A program made the position numbers and the translations under genes. The notes beneath the pieces are model-generated. The model searched no databases. It worked only from the letters and a program-made list of their open reading frames with translations, and was not told the origin of the DNA. Below are positions 17,252 through 25,882 of a stretch of 64,000 nt of DNA, piece after piece. The stretch is from NCBI RefSeq assembly GCF_003938655.1, contig NZ_RJJT01000020.1:59211-123210 (forward strand), read 5' to 3'. How positions within the stretch are numbered: the stretch's first letter is position 1; each line of letters opens with the position of its first letter. The stretch comes from Rhizobium pisi. GTDB taxonomy: Bacteria; Pseudomonadota; Alphaproteobacteria; Rhizobiales; Rhizobiaceae.

Positions 17252-19243
17252 CTATTGAATCACTTGCCTGCTTACTTCCGCCCCACGAACAGCAAGCTTT
17301 CGTTTAATAGTCGTGGCGACTTCAGCCATTACCTTTTTCGCACCGAGCCCTGACAGGTGAGTGTCGTCGGAATACAGAGGTCCGTCGCTCATAACCGTGC
17401 ACTCTTTTCGGGCGCAAAGGGCATCAAATGGGTCTACGAATGTCACTGCAGGCGATAAATTTTCCGCCAGCAGTTCATTGATCTCAGCTCTTTTCGAAAT
17501 AGCCGGGTTGGAAATTGGTTGCTTCAGGCATCCCGGGTCAACCCGGTAAAGATTGCCGAAGCAACCGAGCGGCGAGCCGATGCCGCCAGATGTCGGAACG
17601 CTGCCGAGAACAACCATCTGACGATTCCCGAAGGACTTCCGGAGCCGCGACACTTCTGCACCCACGAACTGATAGTAGGCTTCCGGCGTCGTGACCGCCC
17701 AAGGAGCCCTGCCAGCCTCCGATAACATTCGCACAGGATACCAATACTCGCCCAGCACGATCAAAGCGTCGGGGGCTTTGCGAATACCCTCGAATGCCTG
17801 TTTCCGCGCTTCACGGCATTGGCTGTCATAGAGCACCGGATCGGCATATCCGGTGTAGTCTCGCGTGTATTCCAGGGAAAAGAACTGGCAACTTGGGAAG
17901 GCGTAGAAGTCCACTTTGAGCCCAGCCAACGCTTCCTTTGCGCCACGATAATACTGGCGGGAATGTGAGTCTCCGATGAATATGACGTCGGGCTTCCGGC
18001 TTTCTGTCGACGTGCTGCACGGTGTGCTGCAACCGCTGCCCCCATATTGCGCGTCCGCTCTCCGGTCTCCTCCACGAACGAACTCTCCGATAAACTCCCC
18101 ACGCTCACCGAGGCGCCATAGCCAACCGTGGGATACCAAGACCTGGAGGCCGATCGCCGATACGGCAAGTGCCGCTACAACAGCACCGCGCATGTAGACC
18201 CGCGGCAAAATCAAATAGCCCGCGGCGTTTCTTTCACGGAATGGCCGTTCGACGAAGACGTACATGGCCCAGGCGATTGCAAATGTCAGGATCAGAAGAG
18301 CAACGCCCTCATTGCGAGCCAGCGGCTCCGCACTTCCATATCGCCAGAACACCAGCAACGGCCAATGCGCCAGGTATAACGAATAGCTGATCAATCCGAC
18401 CGATGCCGCTGCCCTGTTGCGCAGAAGCAGCCCAGACCACCGTGCCTGTCCGCCCCAGATAGCCAGGGCCGCTCCGACTGTGGGCACCAGCGCCGGATAG
18501 GACGGAAACAGAGTGGCTTCCGTGAAATCCCGATAGGAATAGGCGATCATCACCAAGCCGGAGAGCAGCGCTCCCTCCATTGCGGCATTCGATCGCGCAG
18601 TGGGCATGAGTACCAATCCTGCTCCTATCGCAAACTCGAAGAACCGGAATGGTGAGAGATAGAATAGCGTCGACCGATAAGGCTCCATCACCAGGTTCGC
18701 GCCGAGGCTTGCGACAAAGACCAGAGCCAACGCAGCCATTACGGCCTTCCGTCCGAACCGCAAAAGCAACACCAGCGCGAACGGCCAGACCAGATAGAAT
18801 TGCTCCTCGACGCCCAAGGACCACGTATGCAACAGAGGCTTTAGATGCGAATTGACATCGAAATAGCCATGCTCCGACCAGAACGTGATGTTCGAGACAG
18901 AGAATACCGATGCCGCCAATGATGCGCCGAAGCCTGTCATCTGCTCCGGTGGGAAGATCAGCGCCGCGGCGACGAGAGAGCACAACAGCATGAAGAGCAA
19001 TGCCGGGAAAAGCCGACGCATGCGTCTCACATAGAACCGCTTGAACGAAAACCGCCCCTGTTCCACCTCCTCGACGATCAGCCTGGTGATCAGATACCCG
19101 CTGATGACAAAGAAGATGTCGACGCCCACAAATCCGCCGGGGAATGGTCCTATAGAAAAGTGGAACAGAAGAACGCCCAACACGGCTATGGCGCGGAGTC
19201 CATCCAAATCGGGGCGGTAGTTCATTTTCACATGCGCATCCAT
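17252..19243 (-). CDS. Membrane acyltransferase with C-terminal SGNH domain (OafA-like)
   Basis: 663-aa fusion of an acyltransferase-3 membrane domain (about 10-350, roughly ten helices) with a periplasmic SGNH hydrolase-like domain (about 380-655). Signatures are YRPDLDGLRAIAVLGVLLFH at the N-terminus, FFVISGYLI, RRLFPAL, and HTWSLGVEEQFYLVWP; the SGNH part has FIGDSHSRQYY and a late DDTHLSG carrying the Asp/His pair. Such proteins O-acetylate surface polysaccharides, lipopolysaccharide or peptidoglycan. An alternative start is Met at 19225, directly before NYRPDLDG. No polysaccharide cluster is nearby. Base composition seems less GC-rich than neighbours, compatible with transfer. Confidence 0.88.
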   Translation of the reverse strand: MDAHVKMNYRPDLDGLRAIAVLGVLLFHFSIGPFPGGFVGVDIFFVISGYLITRLIVEEVEQGRFSFKRFYVRRMRRLFPALLFMLLCSLVAAALIFPPEQMTGFGASLAASVFSVSNITFWSEHGYFDVNSHLKPLLHTWSLGVEEQFYLVWPFALVLLLRFGRKAVMAALALVFVASLGANLVMEPYRSTLFYLSPFRFFEFAIGAGLVLMPTARSNAAMEGALLSGLVMIAYSYRDFTEATLFPSYPALVPTVGAALAIWGGQARWSGLLLRNRAAASVGLISYSLYLAHWPLLVFWRYGSAEPLARNEGVALLILTFAIAWAMYVFVERPFRERNAAGYLILPRVYMRGAVVAALAVSAIGLQVLVSHGWLWRLGERGEFIGEFVRGGDRRADAQYGGSGCSTPCSTSTESRKPDVIFIGDSHSRQYYRGAKEALAGLKVDFYAFPSCQFFSLEYTRDYTGYADPVLYDSQCREARKQAFEGIRKAPDALIVLGEYWYPVRMLSEAGRAPWAVTTPEAYYQFVGAEVSRLRKSFGNRQMVVLGSVPTSGGIGSPLGCFGNLYRVDPGCLKQPISNPAISKRAEINELLAENLSPAVTFVDPFDALCARKECTVMSDGPLYSDDTHLSGLGAKKVMAEVATTIKRKLAVRGAEVSRQVIQ

Positions 19244-19354
19244 TTCGCGCAGCCATATAGCAGAATCAGGCTACGCCCAAGGCCTGAAGCGCCCGAGAAC
19301 CGCATACGCAGCGTTCACAGTCTCCGTTGTCGCAAAAATTTGGCGCCGGTATTT

Positions 19355-19465
19355 TGTCAACAGGACCGAGCGCGCAGCGCGTCCTTTCGGAGCCGCAAAA
19401 GACTCTATAACGCTTTGAATCTACAGCGCTTTCCGAAAATCGATTTCGATGTTCGGGCCAATGCT
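19355..19465. repeat. Likely rhizobial intergenic repeat
   Basis: Two blocks look like intergenic repeats I remember as frequent in Rhizobiaceae: GCGCAGCGCGTCCTTTCGGA at about 19372-19391, then CTACAGCGCTTTCCGAAAAT from about 19421. They lie between two minus-strand genes, and no coding frame was found. The repeat call relies on memory and was not checked by search. Confidence 0.4.
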
Positions 19466-20653
19466 CTAGTTCGCAAAGGCGGCAATGCCTGTTATCGCCC
19501 GTCCGATGATCAGCGCATGGATATCGTGCGTGCCCTCATAGGTGTTGACCACTTCGAGATTGACAAGGTGGCGGGCGATGCCGAACTCGTCGGAGATGCC
19601 GTTGCCGCCGAGCATGTCGCGGGCCGCGCGCGCAATCTCCAGCGCCTTGCCGCAGCTGTTGCGCTTGAGGATCGAGGTGAGCTCCACTGGGGGATGGCCT
19701 TCCTCCTTCATGCGGCCGAGCCGCAGGCAGCCCTGCAGGCCGAGCGAAATTTCCGCCGCCATGTCAGCGAGCTTCTTCTGGATCAGCTGGTTGGCGGCGA
19801 GCGGCCGGCCGAACTGCTTGCGCTCCAGCGTATATTGCCGCGCCCTTGCATAACAATCCTCGGCGGCGCCAAGCGCGCCCCAGGCGATGCCGAAACGGGC
19901 GGAGTTAAGGCAGGTGAACGGTCCCTTGAGGCCGGTTACACCTGGCAGCAGGTTTTCCTCGGGCACGAAGACGCCGTCCATGACCACTTCACCTGTGATC
20001 GAGGCGCGCAAGCCCACCTTGCCGTGGATGGCGGGCGCCGAAAGTCCCTTCCAGCCTTTTTCGAGGATGAAGCCGCGAATGAGGCCATCCTCGGTCTTTG
20101 CCCAGACCACGAAGATATCGGCGATCGGCGCATTGGAGATCCAGGTCTTCGAGCCGGTCAGGCTGTAGCCGCCGTCGACCTTCTTGGCGCGCGTCGCCAT
20201 CGAGCCCGGGTCGGAGCCATGATCGGGTTCGGTTAGGCCGAAGCAGCCGATCCATTCGCCGGCGCCAAGTTTCGGCAGGTATTTCAGCTTCTGCTCTTCG
20301 GAGCCGAAAGTCTCGATCGGCACCATGACGAGCGAGGACTGGACGCTCATCATCGAGCGGTAGCCGCTGTCGACCCGCTCGACCTCGCGGGCGATCAGGC
20401 CGTAGGCGACGTAACCAAGGCCGGCGCCGCCGTATTCAGGCGAGATCGTCGGGCCGAGCAGGCCGAGTTCACCCATTTCCCGGAAGATATCAGGATCGGT
20501 CCTTTCGTGGCGGAAGGCATCGAGAACGCGCGGAGCGAGCTTTTCCTGCGCATAGGCATGGGCGGTGTCCAGTACCATGCGCTCTTCATCGGTCAGTTGC
20601 TCCACCAGCCGGAACGGATCGGCCCAATCGAAAACCTCGCGCGTATGCTGCAT
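19466..20653 (-). CDS. gcdH: Glutaryl-CoA dehydrogenase
   Basis: Acyl-CoA dehydrogenase (395 aa) best fitting glutaryl-CoA dehydrogenase, which oxidises and decarboxylates glutaryl-CoA to crotonyl-CoA in lysine and tryptophan breakdown. Visible are the FAD-binding GCFGLTEPDHGSDPGSM region, the conserved RFGIAWGALGAAE helix, RKQFGRPLA, and the catalytic glutamate in NTYEGTHDIHALI near the C-terminus. The N-terminal DWADPFRLVEQLT is typical of bacterial GcdH. It stands alone, with a divergent cupin gene upstream. Confidence 0.9.
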   Translation of the reverse strand: MQHTREVFDWADPFRLVEQLTDEERMVLDTAHAYAQEKLAPRVLDAFRHERTDPDIFREMGELGLLGPTISPEYGGAGLGYVAYGLIAREVERVDSGYRSMMSVQSSLVMVPIETFGSEEQKLKYLPKLGAGEWIGCFGLTEPDHGSDPGSMATRAKKVDGGYSLTGSKTWISNAPIADIFVVWAKTEDGLIRGFILEKGWKGLSAPAIHGKVGLRASITGEVVMDGVFVPEENLLPGVTGLKGPFTCLNSARFGIAWGALGAAEDCYARARQYTLERKQFGRPLAANQLIQKKLADMAAEISLGLQGCLRLGRMKEEGHPPVELTSILKRNSCGKALEIARAARDMLGGNGISDEFGIARHLVNLEVVNTYEGTHDIHALIIGRAITGIAAFAN

Positions 20654-20826
20654 GGCGGCGTCTCCTCATCCCCGGTTCAAGCTGCTTGTCTCCCGGTCGG
20701 GATAGACCCACCAGCCGACCGCGTCAACCAAGGGCGATCCGGCGAAAAGACGAGACGCGTGATCTTTTCAAAGGCGGCCGCATGATCCACTTTGCCCGCG
20801 ATCGAGTCTGCAACGAGGAGGCGGAA

Positions 20827-21165
20827 ATGTCATCAAGCGATCTGTTCGTATCGGCTGAAGGCGCCGAATGGGTCAATCCGGAGCCCGGCGTCGTCAGGCG
20901 CATCATGACCTATCTGCCCGAGATGATGATGGTGGAAGTGGCCTTTGAGAGCGGGGCCGTAGGTGCAGCGCATTCGCATCCGCATATCCAGGCAAGTTAT
21001 GTCGCGGAAGGCAGCTTCGAAGTGACGATCGATGGCCGGACCGAAGTGCTGCGGCAGGGCGGCAGCTTCATCGTGCCCCCCAATCTCGTCCACGGCGTCA
21101 AGGCGCTGGAAAAGGGCCGGCTGATCGATACGTTTACGCCGCACCGGGCCGAATTCCTGAAGTAA
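20827..21165 (+). CDS. Small cupin protein, KdgF-like
   Basis: Single-domain cupin, 112 aa from the ATG at 20827, which has GAGGAGG six bases upstream (the frame is open further left without a comparable site). Metal ligands are visible in HSHPHIQASYV (His, His, Gln) and the later His of PPNLVHGVKALE. The ending DTFTPHRAEFLK is close to KdgF, which opens unsaturated uronates in pectin and alginate breakdown. No other uronate gene adjoins it, so the role is tentative. Its stop codon abuts the LysR stop on the other strand with no base between. Confidence 0.75.
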   Translation: MSSSDLFVSAEGAEWVNPEPGVVRRIMTYLPEMMMVEVAFESGAVGAAHSHPHIQASYVAEGSFEVTIDGRTEVLRQGGSFIVPPNLVHGVKALEKGRLIDTFTPHRAEFLK

Positions 21166-22119
21166 CTAGGCTTCCGGCTTTCCTCTGCGTACTGGGCCGG
21201 CGGCGGTGACATAGGGCGGGACGAAGCGTGCATCCTCGCCGCGCACCGCCTCGCGCAGGAAATCGATGACGGCGCGCACGCGCGGCGCCTGTTTCAGGTC
21301 GCGGTGGCAGGTGATCCAGTAATGGCGCTTGAGGTCGATTTCCTCGGGCAAGACGCGCACGAGTTCGGGGTAACGGCTGGCGAAGAAATAGGGCAGGATG
21401 CAGAGGCCGAGGCCGTTTCGGGTGGCAGTCAGCTGCGCGAAGATACTGGAGCTCTGGAACTGCGGCTTGATGCGCGGGTGCACGTCGCCGAGATAGTCCA
21501 GGCCCGGCGCGAAAATCATCTCCTCGATATAGCTGACGAAGGGATGGTTGAGCAGGTCTTCCCGGCGGGTGATGTCAGGCGCCTTTGCCAGATATTCGCG
21601 CGAGCCGTAGATCTGCAGATGGTAGTCCGTTAGTTTCTCGGCGAAATAAGGCCCGCCCTTCGGCTCGTCGAGCACGACGGAAAGATCGGCCTCCTTGCGC
21701 GACAGCGACATGATCTGCTGGATCGTGACCAGCTCGAGCGAGAGATGAGGGTGCTGGGCGGCAAAGCGCGGCAGCACGGTTGCAAAGAAGAAATTGGCAA
21801 AACCCTCCGGCGCACTGAGACGCACCAGGCCGCGCTGCGCCATCGAACCGTCGGCGAGGTCGGCGCGCAGCCGCTCGGTCTCCTGCTCCATCCTCTCGGC
21901 CGTCTCGATGAAACGCGTGCCCATGGCAGTCAGCACATAGCCGCGCGGATTGCGCTCGAAGAGCTTGACCTTGAGGGTGAATTCCAGCCGGTCGATGCGG
22001 CGCGAAACGGTGGCATGGCTGGAGCGCAGCTGCCGGGCTGCCGTCGACAGCTGTCCTGTGCGGGCGACGGCTAGAAAAAACTGAAGATCGTCCCAAGTAA
22101 ACTGCGGTGGATTGCTCAT
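21166..22119 (-). CDS. LysR-family regulator divergent from branched-chain-type ABC importer
   Basis: LysR regulator, 317 aa from Met at 22119 (an upstream ATG at 22131 would add four residues). Winged helix-turn-helix about 10-70 (QLSTAARQLRSSHATVSRRIDRLE), then a long substrate-binding domain. I prefer 22119 because a strong 20-base palindrome (22131-22150) would otherwise overlap the start codon. It diverges from the livK-like gene at 22295, and matching half-sites on both sides suggest it controls that operon and itself. The effector is unknown. Confidence 0.88.
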   Translation of the reverse strand: MSNPPQFTWDDLQFFLAVARTGQLSTAARQLRSSHATVSRRIDRLEFTLKVKLFERNPRGYVLTAMGTRFIETAERMEQETERLRADLADGSMAQRGLVRLSAPEGFANFFFATVLPRFAAQHPHLSLELVTIQQIMSLSRKEADLSVVLDEPKGGPYFAEKLTDYHLQIYGSREYLAKAPDITRREDLLNHPFVSYIEEMIFAPGLDYLGDVHPRIKPQFQSSSIFAQLTATRNGLGLCILPYFFASRYPELVRVLPEEIDLKRHYWITCHRDLKQAPRVRAVIDFLREAVRGEDARFVPPYVTAAGPVRRGKPEA

Positions 22120-22130
22120 CGCGGTCCCCA

Positions 22131-22150
22131 TCTGTTCAAAAACGAACAGA
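22131..22150. promoter_or_regulatory. Palindromic operator TCTGTTC-N6-GAACAGA
   Basis: A perfect 7-bp inverted repeat with six-base spacer immediately upstream of the LysR gene. A related sequence, TCTGAACAGA, recurs at 22251-22260 nearer the importer start, sharing the GAACAGA half-site. Probably the LysR binding region controlling both divergent transcripts. Confidence 0.6.
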
Positions 22151-22294
22151 TACTGTTTGGAATTAATTGTAAACCACCGGTTGCTTCAAGGCGGAATTTC
22201 CTTGATCGTAGGCTAAGGGTCGGTCGCTCTGAGGAGTGCGGCTGGCCAAATCTGAACAGATCCGTAATCTGGCTAATCTCTGGGAGGAGAGAGC

Positions 22295-23500
22295 ATGCGA
22301 AAGAATCTCGTTGCATCCGTTGCATTTCTGCTTGCAAGCAGCACTGCGGTGTTCGCGCAGAGCGCGACTGACGGTAAGGTCAAGATCGGCATTCTGAACG
22401 ACCAGTCGGGCGTTTATGCCGATTTCGGCGGCAAGTCTTCCGTCGAAGCCGCCAAGATGGCGGTCGAGGATTTCGGCGGCAAGGTGCTGGGCGTTCCTGT
22501 CGAGATCGTCGATGCCGACCACCAGAACAAGGCGGATATCGCCTCCAACATCGCCCGCCAGTGGTACGACACCGAGCAGGTGGATGCGATCATGGAACTG
22601 ACGACCTCCTCCGTGGCGCTTGCCGTGCAGGCGATCGCCAAGGAGAAGAAGAAGATCGACATCGTCACCGGTGCTGCGACGACGGATCTGACCGGCAAGG
22701 CCTGCTCGCCTTACGGCTTCCATTGGGCCTACGACACGCACGCTCTGGCCGTCGGCACCGGCGGCGCGCTCGTCAAGCAGGGCGGCGACAGCTGGTTCTT
22801 CCTGACCGCCGACTATGCGTTCGGTTATTCCCTGGAGCAGCAGACCACCGATTACGTCAAGGCGAGCGGCGGCACGGTCGTCGGCTCGGTTCGCCACCCG
22901 CTGTCGACCCAGGATTTCTCGTCCTTCTTGTTGCAGGCGCAATCATCAGGCGCCAAGGTGATCGGCCTTGCCAATGCCGGCCTCGACACCTCGAACGCCA
23001 TCAAGCAGGCGGCCGAATTCGGCATCACCCAGGGCGGTCAGCATCTGGCGGCATTGCTCTTTACCCTCGCCGAAGTCCACGGTCTCGGCCTCGAAGCGGC
23101 TCAAGGCCTGACGCTGACGGAAGGTTTTTACTGGAACCGCGACGACGAAAGCCGCGCCTTCGCCAAGAAGTTCTTCGCCCGCACCGGCAAGATGCCGAAC
23201 ATGATCCACACCGGCACCTATTCGGCAGTGACGCAATATTTGAAGGCGGTGCAGAAGGCCGGCACGGACGATACTGATGCCGTCGCCAAGCTGCTGCATG
23301 AAATGCCGGTTGATGACGTCTTCGGACGTGGCGGCACGGTCGGCGCCAACGGCCGGATGATCCACGATATGTACCTGCTGCAGGTCAAGAAGCCCGCGGA
23401 AAGTAAGGAACCGTGGGATTATTTCAACGTTCTCGCCACCATCCCCGGCAAGGAAGCCTATATCGATCCCGCCAAGAGCGGCTGCGATCTGGTGAAGTAA
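22295..23500 (+). CDS. Branched-chain-type ABC transporter substrate-binding protein
   Basis: Periplasmic ligand-binding protein (401 aa) of the LivK/HAAT family, with signal peptide to about residue 22 (AVFAQ) and a type I periplasmic fold starting VKIGILNDQSGVYADFGG. A GGGAGGAGAG site precedes the ATG. It leads a run of five transporter genes and two oxidoreductase genes on the same strand. Members of this family bind amino acids, amides, urea, aromatic acids and other compounds, so the substrate cannot be read from the name; the downstream GMC oxidoreductase and hydroxyacid dehydrogenase hint at an alcohol or hydroxy-acid (inference). Confidence 0.9.
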   Translation: MRKNLVASVAFLLASSTAVFAQSATDGKVKIGILNDQSGVYADFGGKSSVEAAKMAVEDFGGKVLGVPVEIVDADHQNKADIASNIARQWYDTEQVDAIMELTTSSVALAVQAIAKEKKKIDIVTGAATTDLTGKACSPYGFHWAYDTHALAVGTGGALVKQGGDSWFFLTADYAFGYSLEQQTTDYVKASGGTVVGSVRHPLSTQDFSSFLLQAQSSGAKVIGLANAGLDTSNAIKQAAEFGITQGGQHLAALLFTLAEVHGLGLEAAQGLTLTEGFYWNRDDESRAFAKKFFARTGKMPNMIHTGTYSAVTQYLKAVQKAGTDDTDAVAKLLHEMPVDDVFGRGGTVGANGRMIHDMYLLQVKKPAESKEPWDYFNVLATIPGKEAYIDPAKSGCDLVK

Positions 23501-23505
23501 TCACC

Positions 23506-24288
23506 ATGGCGGTTTCCGCGATTGAAACTCAGGCGAAGCCGCGGGTGGTACTGTCCGCCCGCGGCCTGCGCCGCGACTTCGGCGGCTTCACCGCCGTCAG
23601 GAACGTCGATCTCGACGTGCATGATGCCAGCGTGCATGCGCTGATCGGTCCGAACGGCGCCGGCAAGACGACGGTATTCAACCTGCTGACGAAGTTCCTG
23701 CAGCCGACATCAGGCACGATCACGCTGATGGGCACAGATATCACCGGGACGCCGCCCGACAGGGTGGCGCGCATGGGGTTGGTGCGCTCCTTCCAGATTT
23801 CGGCGGTCTTCCCGCATCTCTCAGTTCTCGACAATGTGCGCGTGGCGCTGCAGCGGCCGAACAACCTCTCCACGCAGTTCTGGCGGCCGCTCTCCGCACT
23901 CGACCGGCTGAACGAGCGCGCCGAGCAGCTGCTAGCAAGCGTCGGGCTCTCCAAGGAGCGCGATCATATCGCCGCTGATCTTTCCTACGGTCGCAAGCGC
24001 GTGCTGGAGATCGCCACCACGCTGGCGCTGGACCCGAAAGTGCTGCTTCTCGACGAGCCGATGGCCGGCATGGGGCATGAGGATGTCGGCGTCGTTTCGT
24101 CGATCATCCGAGAGGTCGCCCGCGACCGGGCGGTGCTGATGGTCGAGCACAATCTCTCCGTCGTTGCCAATATCTGTCAGCACGTCACCGTGCTGCAGCG
24201 CGGCGAGATCCTCGCCGAGGGCGATTATGCCACAGTCAGCCAGGACGAGCGCGTGCGCGTGGCCTACATGGGCACGGAGGAGCATTGA
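23506..24288 (+). CDS. Branched-chain-type ABC transporter ATPase (LivG-like)
   Basis: First ATPase of the importer, 260 aa from the ATG at 23506, five bases after the binding-protein stop. Walker A GPNGAGKTT near residue 47, a degenerate ABC signature LSYGRKRVLEIA, Walker B KVLLLDEPMAGMGHED and the switch His in MVEHNLSV. The Asp-Glu-Pro-Met-Ala-Gly pattern is typical of LivG. It overlaps the next ATPase gene by one base (TGATG). Confidence 0.9.
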   Translation: MAVSAIETQAKPRVVLSARGLRRDFGGFTAVRNVDLDVHDASVHALIGPNGAGKTTVFNLLTKFLQPTSGTITLMGTDITGTPPDRVARMGLVRSFQISAVFPHLSVLDNVRVALQRPNNLSTQFWRPLSALDRLNERAEQLLASVGLSKERDHIAADLSYGRKRVLEIATTLALDPKVLLLDEPMAGMGHEDVGVVSSIIREVARDRAVLMVEHNLSVVANICQHVTVLQRGEILAEGDYATVSQDERVRVAYMGTEEH

Positions 24289-24989
24289 TGGCTGCTCTCC
24301 TCGAAGTTCAGGGGCTCAACGCCTGGTACGGTGAAAGCCACATATTGCATGGCGTCGACATGCATATCGGCGAAGGCGAGACGATCACCATTCTCGGCCG
24401 CAACGGCGTCGGCAAAACGACGACGCTGCGCACCATCACAGGCATCGTGCGTGCCCGGAAGGGAAGGATCAGCTTTGCCGGCAGCGACATGATGCAGGTG
24501 CCGCTGCACCAGACAGCGCATCGGGGCATCGGCTTCGTGCCGGAGGAGCGCGGCATTTTCTCGACGCTCACCGTTTCGGAAAACCTGCTGCTGCCGCCTG
24601 TCGTGGCCGGCGGCGGCATGACGCTCGACGAAATCTACGAGCTCTTTCCCAATCTCTACGAGCGCCGCGGCAGCCCGGGCACCAAGCTTTCCGGCGGCGA
24701 GCAGCAGATGCTGGCGATCGCTCGGATTCTCCGCACCGGTGTCAGGCTGCTCATCCTCGACGAGCCGACCGAAGGGCTTGCGCCCGTCATCGTCCAGCGC
24801 ATCGGTGAGGTACTGAAAAAACTCAAGGAGCGCGGCATGACGATCCTGCTCGTGGAGCAGAACTTCCGTTTCGCCAGCCGTATTGCCGATCGCTTCTATC
24901 TGATGGATCATGGGCAGATGGTGTCGGAATTCCCGGTCGGCGAACTGCCGCAGCGCATGGATACGCTGCACAAGGTTCTGGGAGTATGA
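24288..24989 (+). CDS. Branched-chain-type ABC transporter ATPase (LivF-like)
   Basis: Second ATPase, 233 aa. Walker A GRNGVGKTTTLR near residue 37, signature KLSGGEQQMLAIAR, Walker B LLILDEPTEGLAPV, and LVEQNFRFA at the switch. The chosen ATG shares a base with the preceding stop; a TTG one codon earlier is an unlikely alternative. Confidence 0.9.
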   Translation: MAALLEVQGLNAWYGESHILHGVDMHIGEGETITILGRNGVGKTTTLRTITGIVRARKGRISFAGSDMMQVPLHQTAHRGIGFVPEERGIFSTLTVSENLLLPPVVAGGGMTLDEIYELFPNLYERRGSPGTKLSGGEQQMLAIARILRTGVRLLILDEPTEGLAPVIVQRIGEVLKKLKERGMTILLVEQNFRFASRIADRFYLMDHGQMVSEFPVGELPQRMDTLHKVLGV

Positions 24990-24993
24990 CCAG

Positions 24994-25881
24994 ATGACGA
25001 TGATCTTCGGCATTCCCATGCAGGCGCTGCTCGGCCAGCTGCTGATCGGGCTGATCAACGGCTCCTTCTATGCGCTGCTCAGCCTCGGCCTCGCCATCAT
25101 CTTCGGCCTGCTCCGGGTGATCAACTTCGCGCACGGCGCGCAGTACATGCTCGGCGCCTTCGTGGCCTATCTGCTACTCACCTATGCCGGCATCGGCTAC
25201 TGGCCGTCTCTGATCCTGGCGCCTGTCATCGTCGGCCTTGCCGGCGCAGTCATCGAGCGGCTGTTCTTACGCCGACTCTACGATCTCGATCCGCTTTACG
25301 GCCTGCTCTTCACCTTCGGCCTGGCGCTCGCGGTCGAGGGCACCTTCCGCTATCTCTACGGCTCCTCCGGCCAGCCCTATGCGACGCCATCAGCCCTTGC
25401 CGGCGGGGCAAACCTCGGCTTCATGTTCCTGCCGATCTATCGCGGCTGGGTGGTCGTGGTCTCGCTCGTCGTCTGCATCGGCACATGGCTGCTGATCGAG
25501 AAGACCAAGCTCGGCGCCTATCTCAGAGCCGCCACAGAAAACGCCGTGCTGGTGCAGGTCTTCGGCGTCAACGTGCCGGTGCTCCTGACGCTCACCTATG
25601 CGCTCGGCGCCGGCTTGGCGGCTTTTGCCGGGGTGCTCGCGGCGCCGATTTACCAGGTTTCGCCGCTGATGGGCTCGAACATGATCATCGTCGTCTTCGC
25701 CGTGGTCGTCGTCGGCGGCATGGGATCGATCATGGGCGCGATCATCACCGGTTATGTGCTCGGCATCGCCGAGGGCCTGACCAAGGTCTTCTATCCCGAG
25801 GCCTCCAACATCGTGATATTCGTCATCATGGCGATCGTGCTTCTCATCAGGCCCGCGGGCCTTTTCGGCCGGGATGCTTGA
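24994..25881 (+). CDS. Branched-chain-type ABC transporter permease (LivH-like)
   Basis: Permease of 295 aa with about eight hydrophobic segments. Family hallmarks are LINGSFYALLSLGLAIIFGLLRVINFAHG near the N-terminus and the ATPase-docking loop LGAYLRAATENAVLVQVFGV near residue 185. GGAG lies nine bases before the chosen ATG, four bases after the ATPase stop. Ends with a poly-hydrophobic stretch and RPAGLFG, standard for LivH. Confidence 0.9.
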   Translation: MTMIFGIPMQALLGQLLIGLINGSFYALLSLGLAIIFGLLRVINFAHGAQYMLGAFVAYLLLTYAGIGYWPSLILAPVIVGLAGAVIERLFLRRLYDLDPLYGLLFTFGLALAVEGTFRYLYGSSGQPYATPSALAGGANLGFMFLPIYRGWVVVVSLVVCIGTWLLIEKTKLGAYLRAATENAVLVQVFGVNVPVLLTLTYALGAGLAAFAGVLAAPIYQVSPLMGSNMIIVVFAVVVVGGMGSIMGAIITGYVLGIAEGLTKVFYPEASNIVIFVIMAIVLLIRPAGLFGRDA

Positions 25882-25882
25882 C

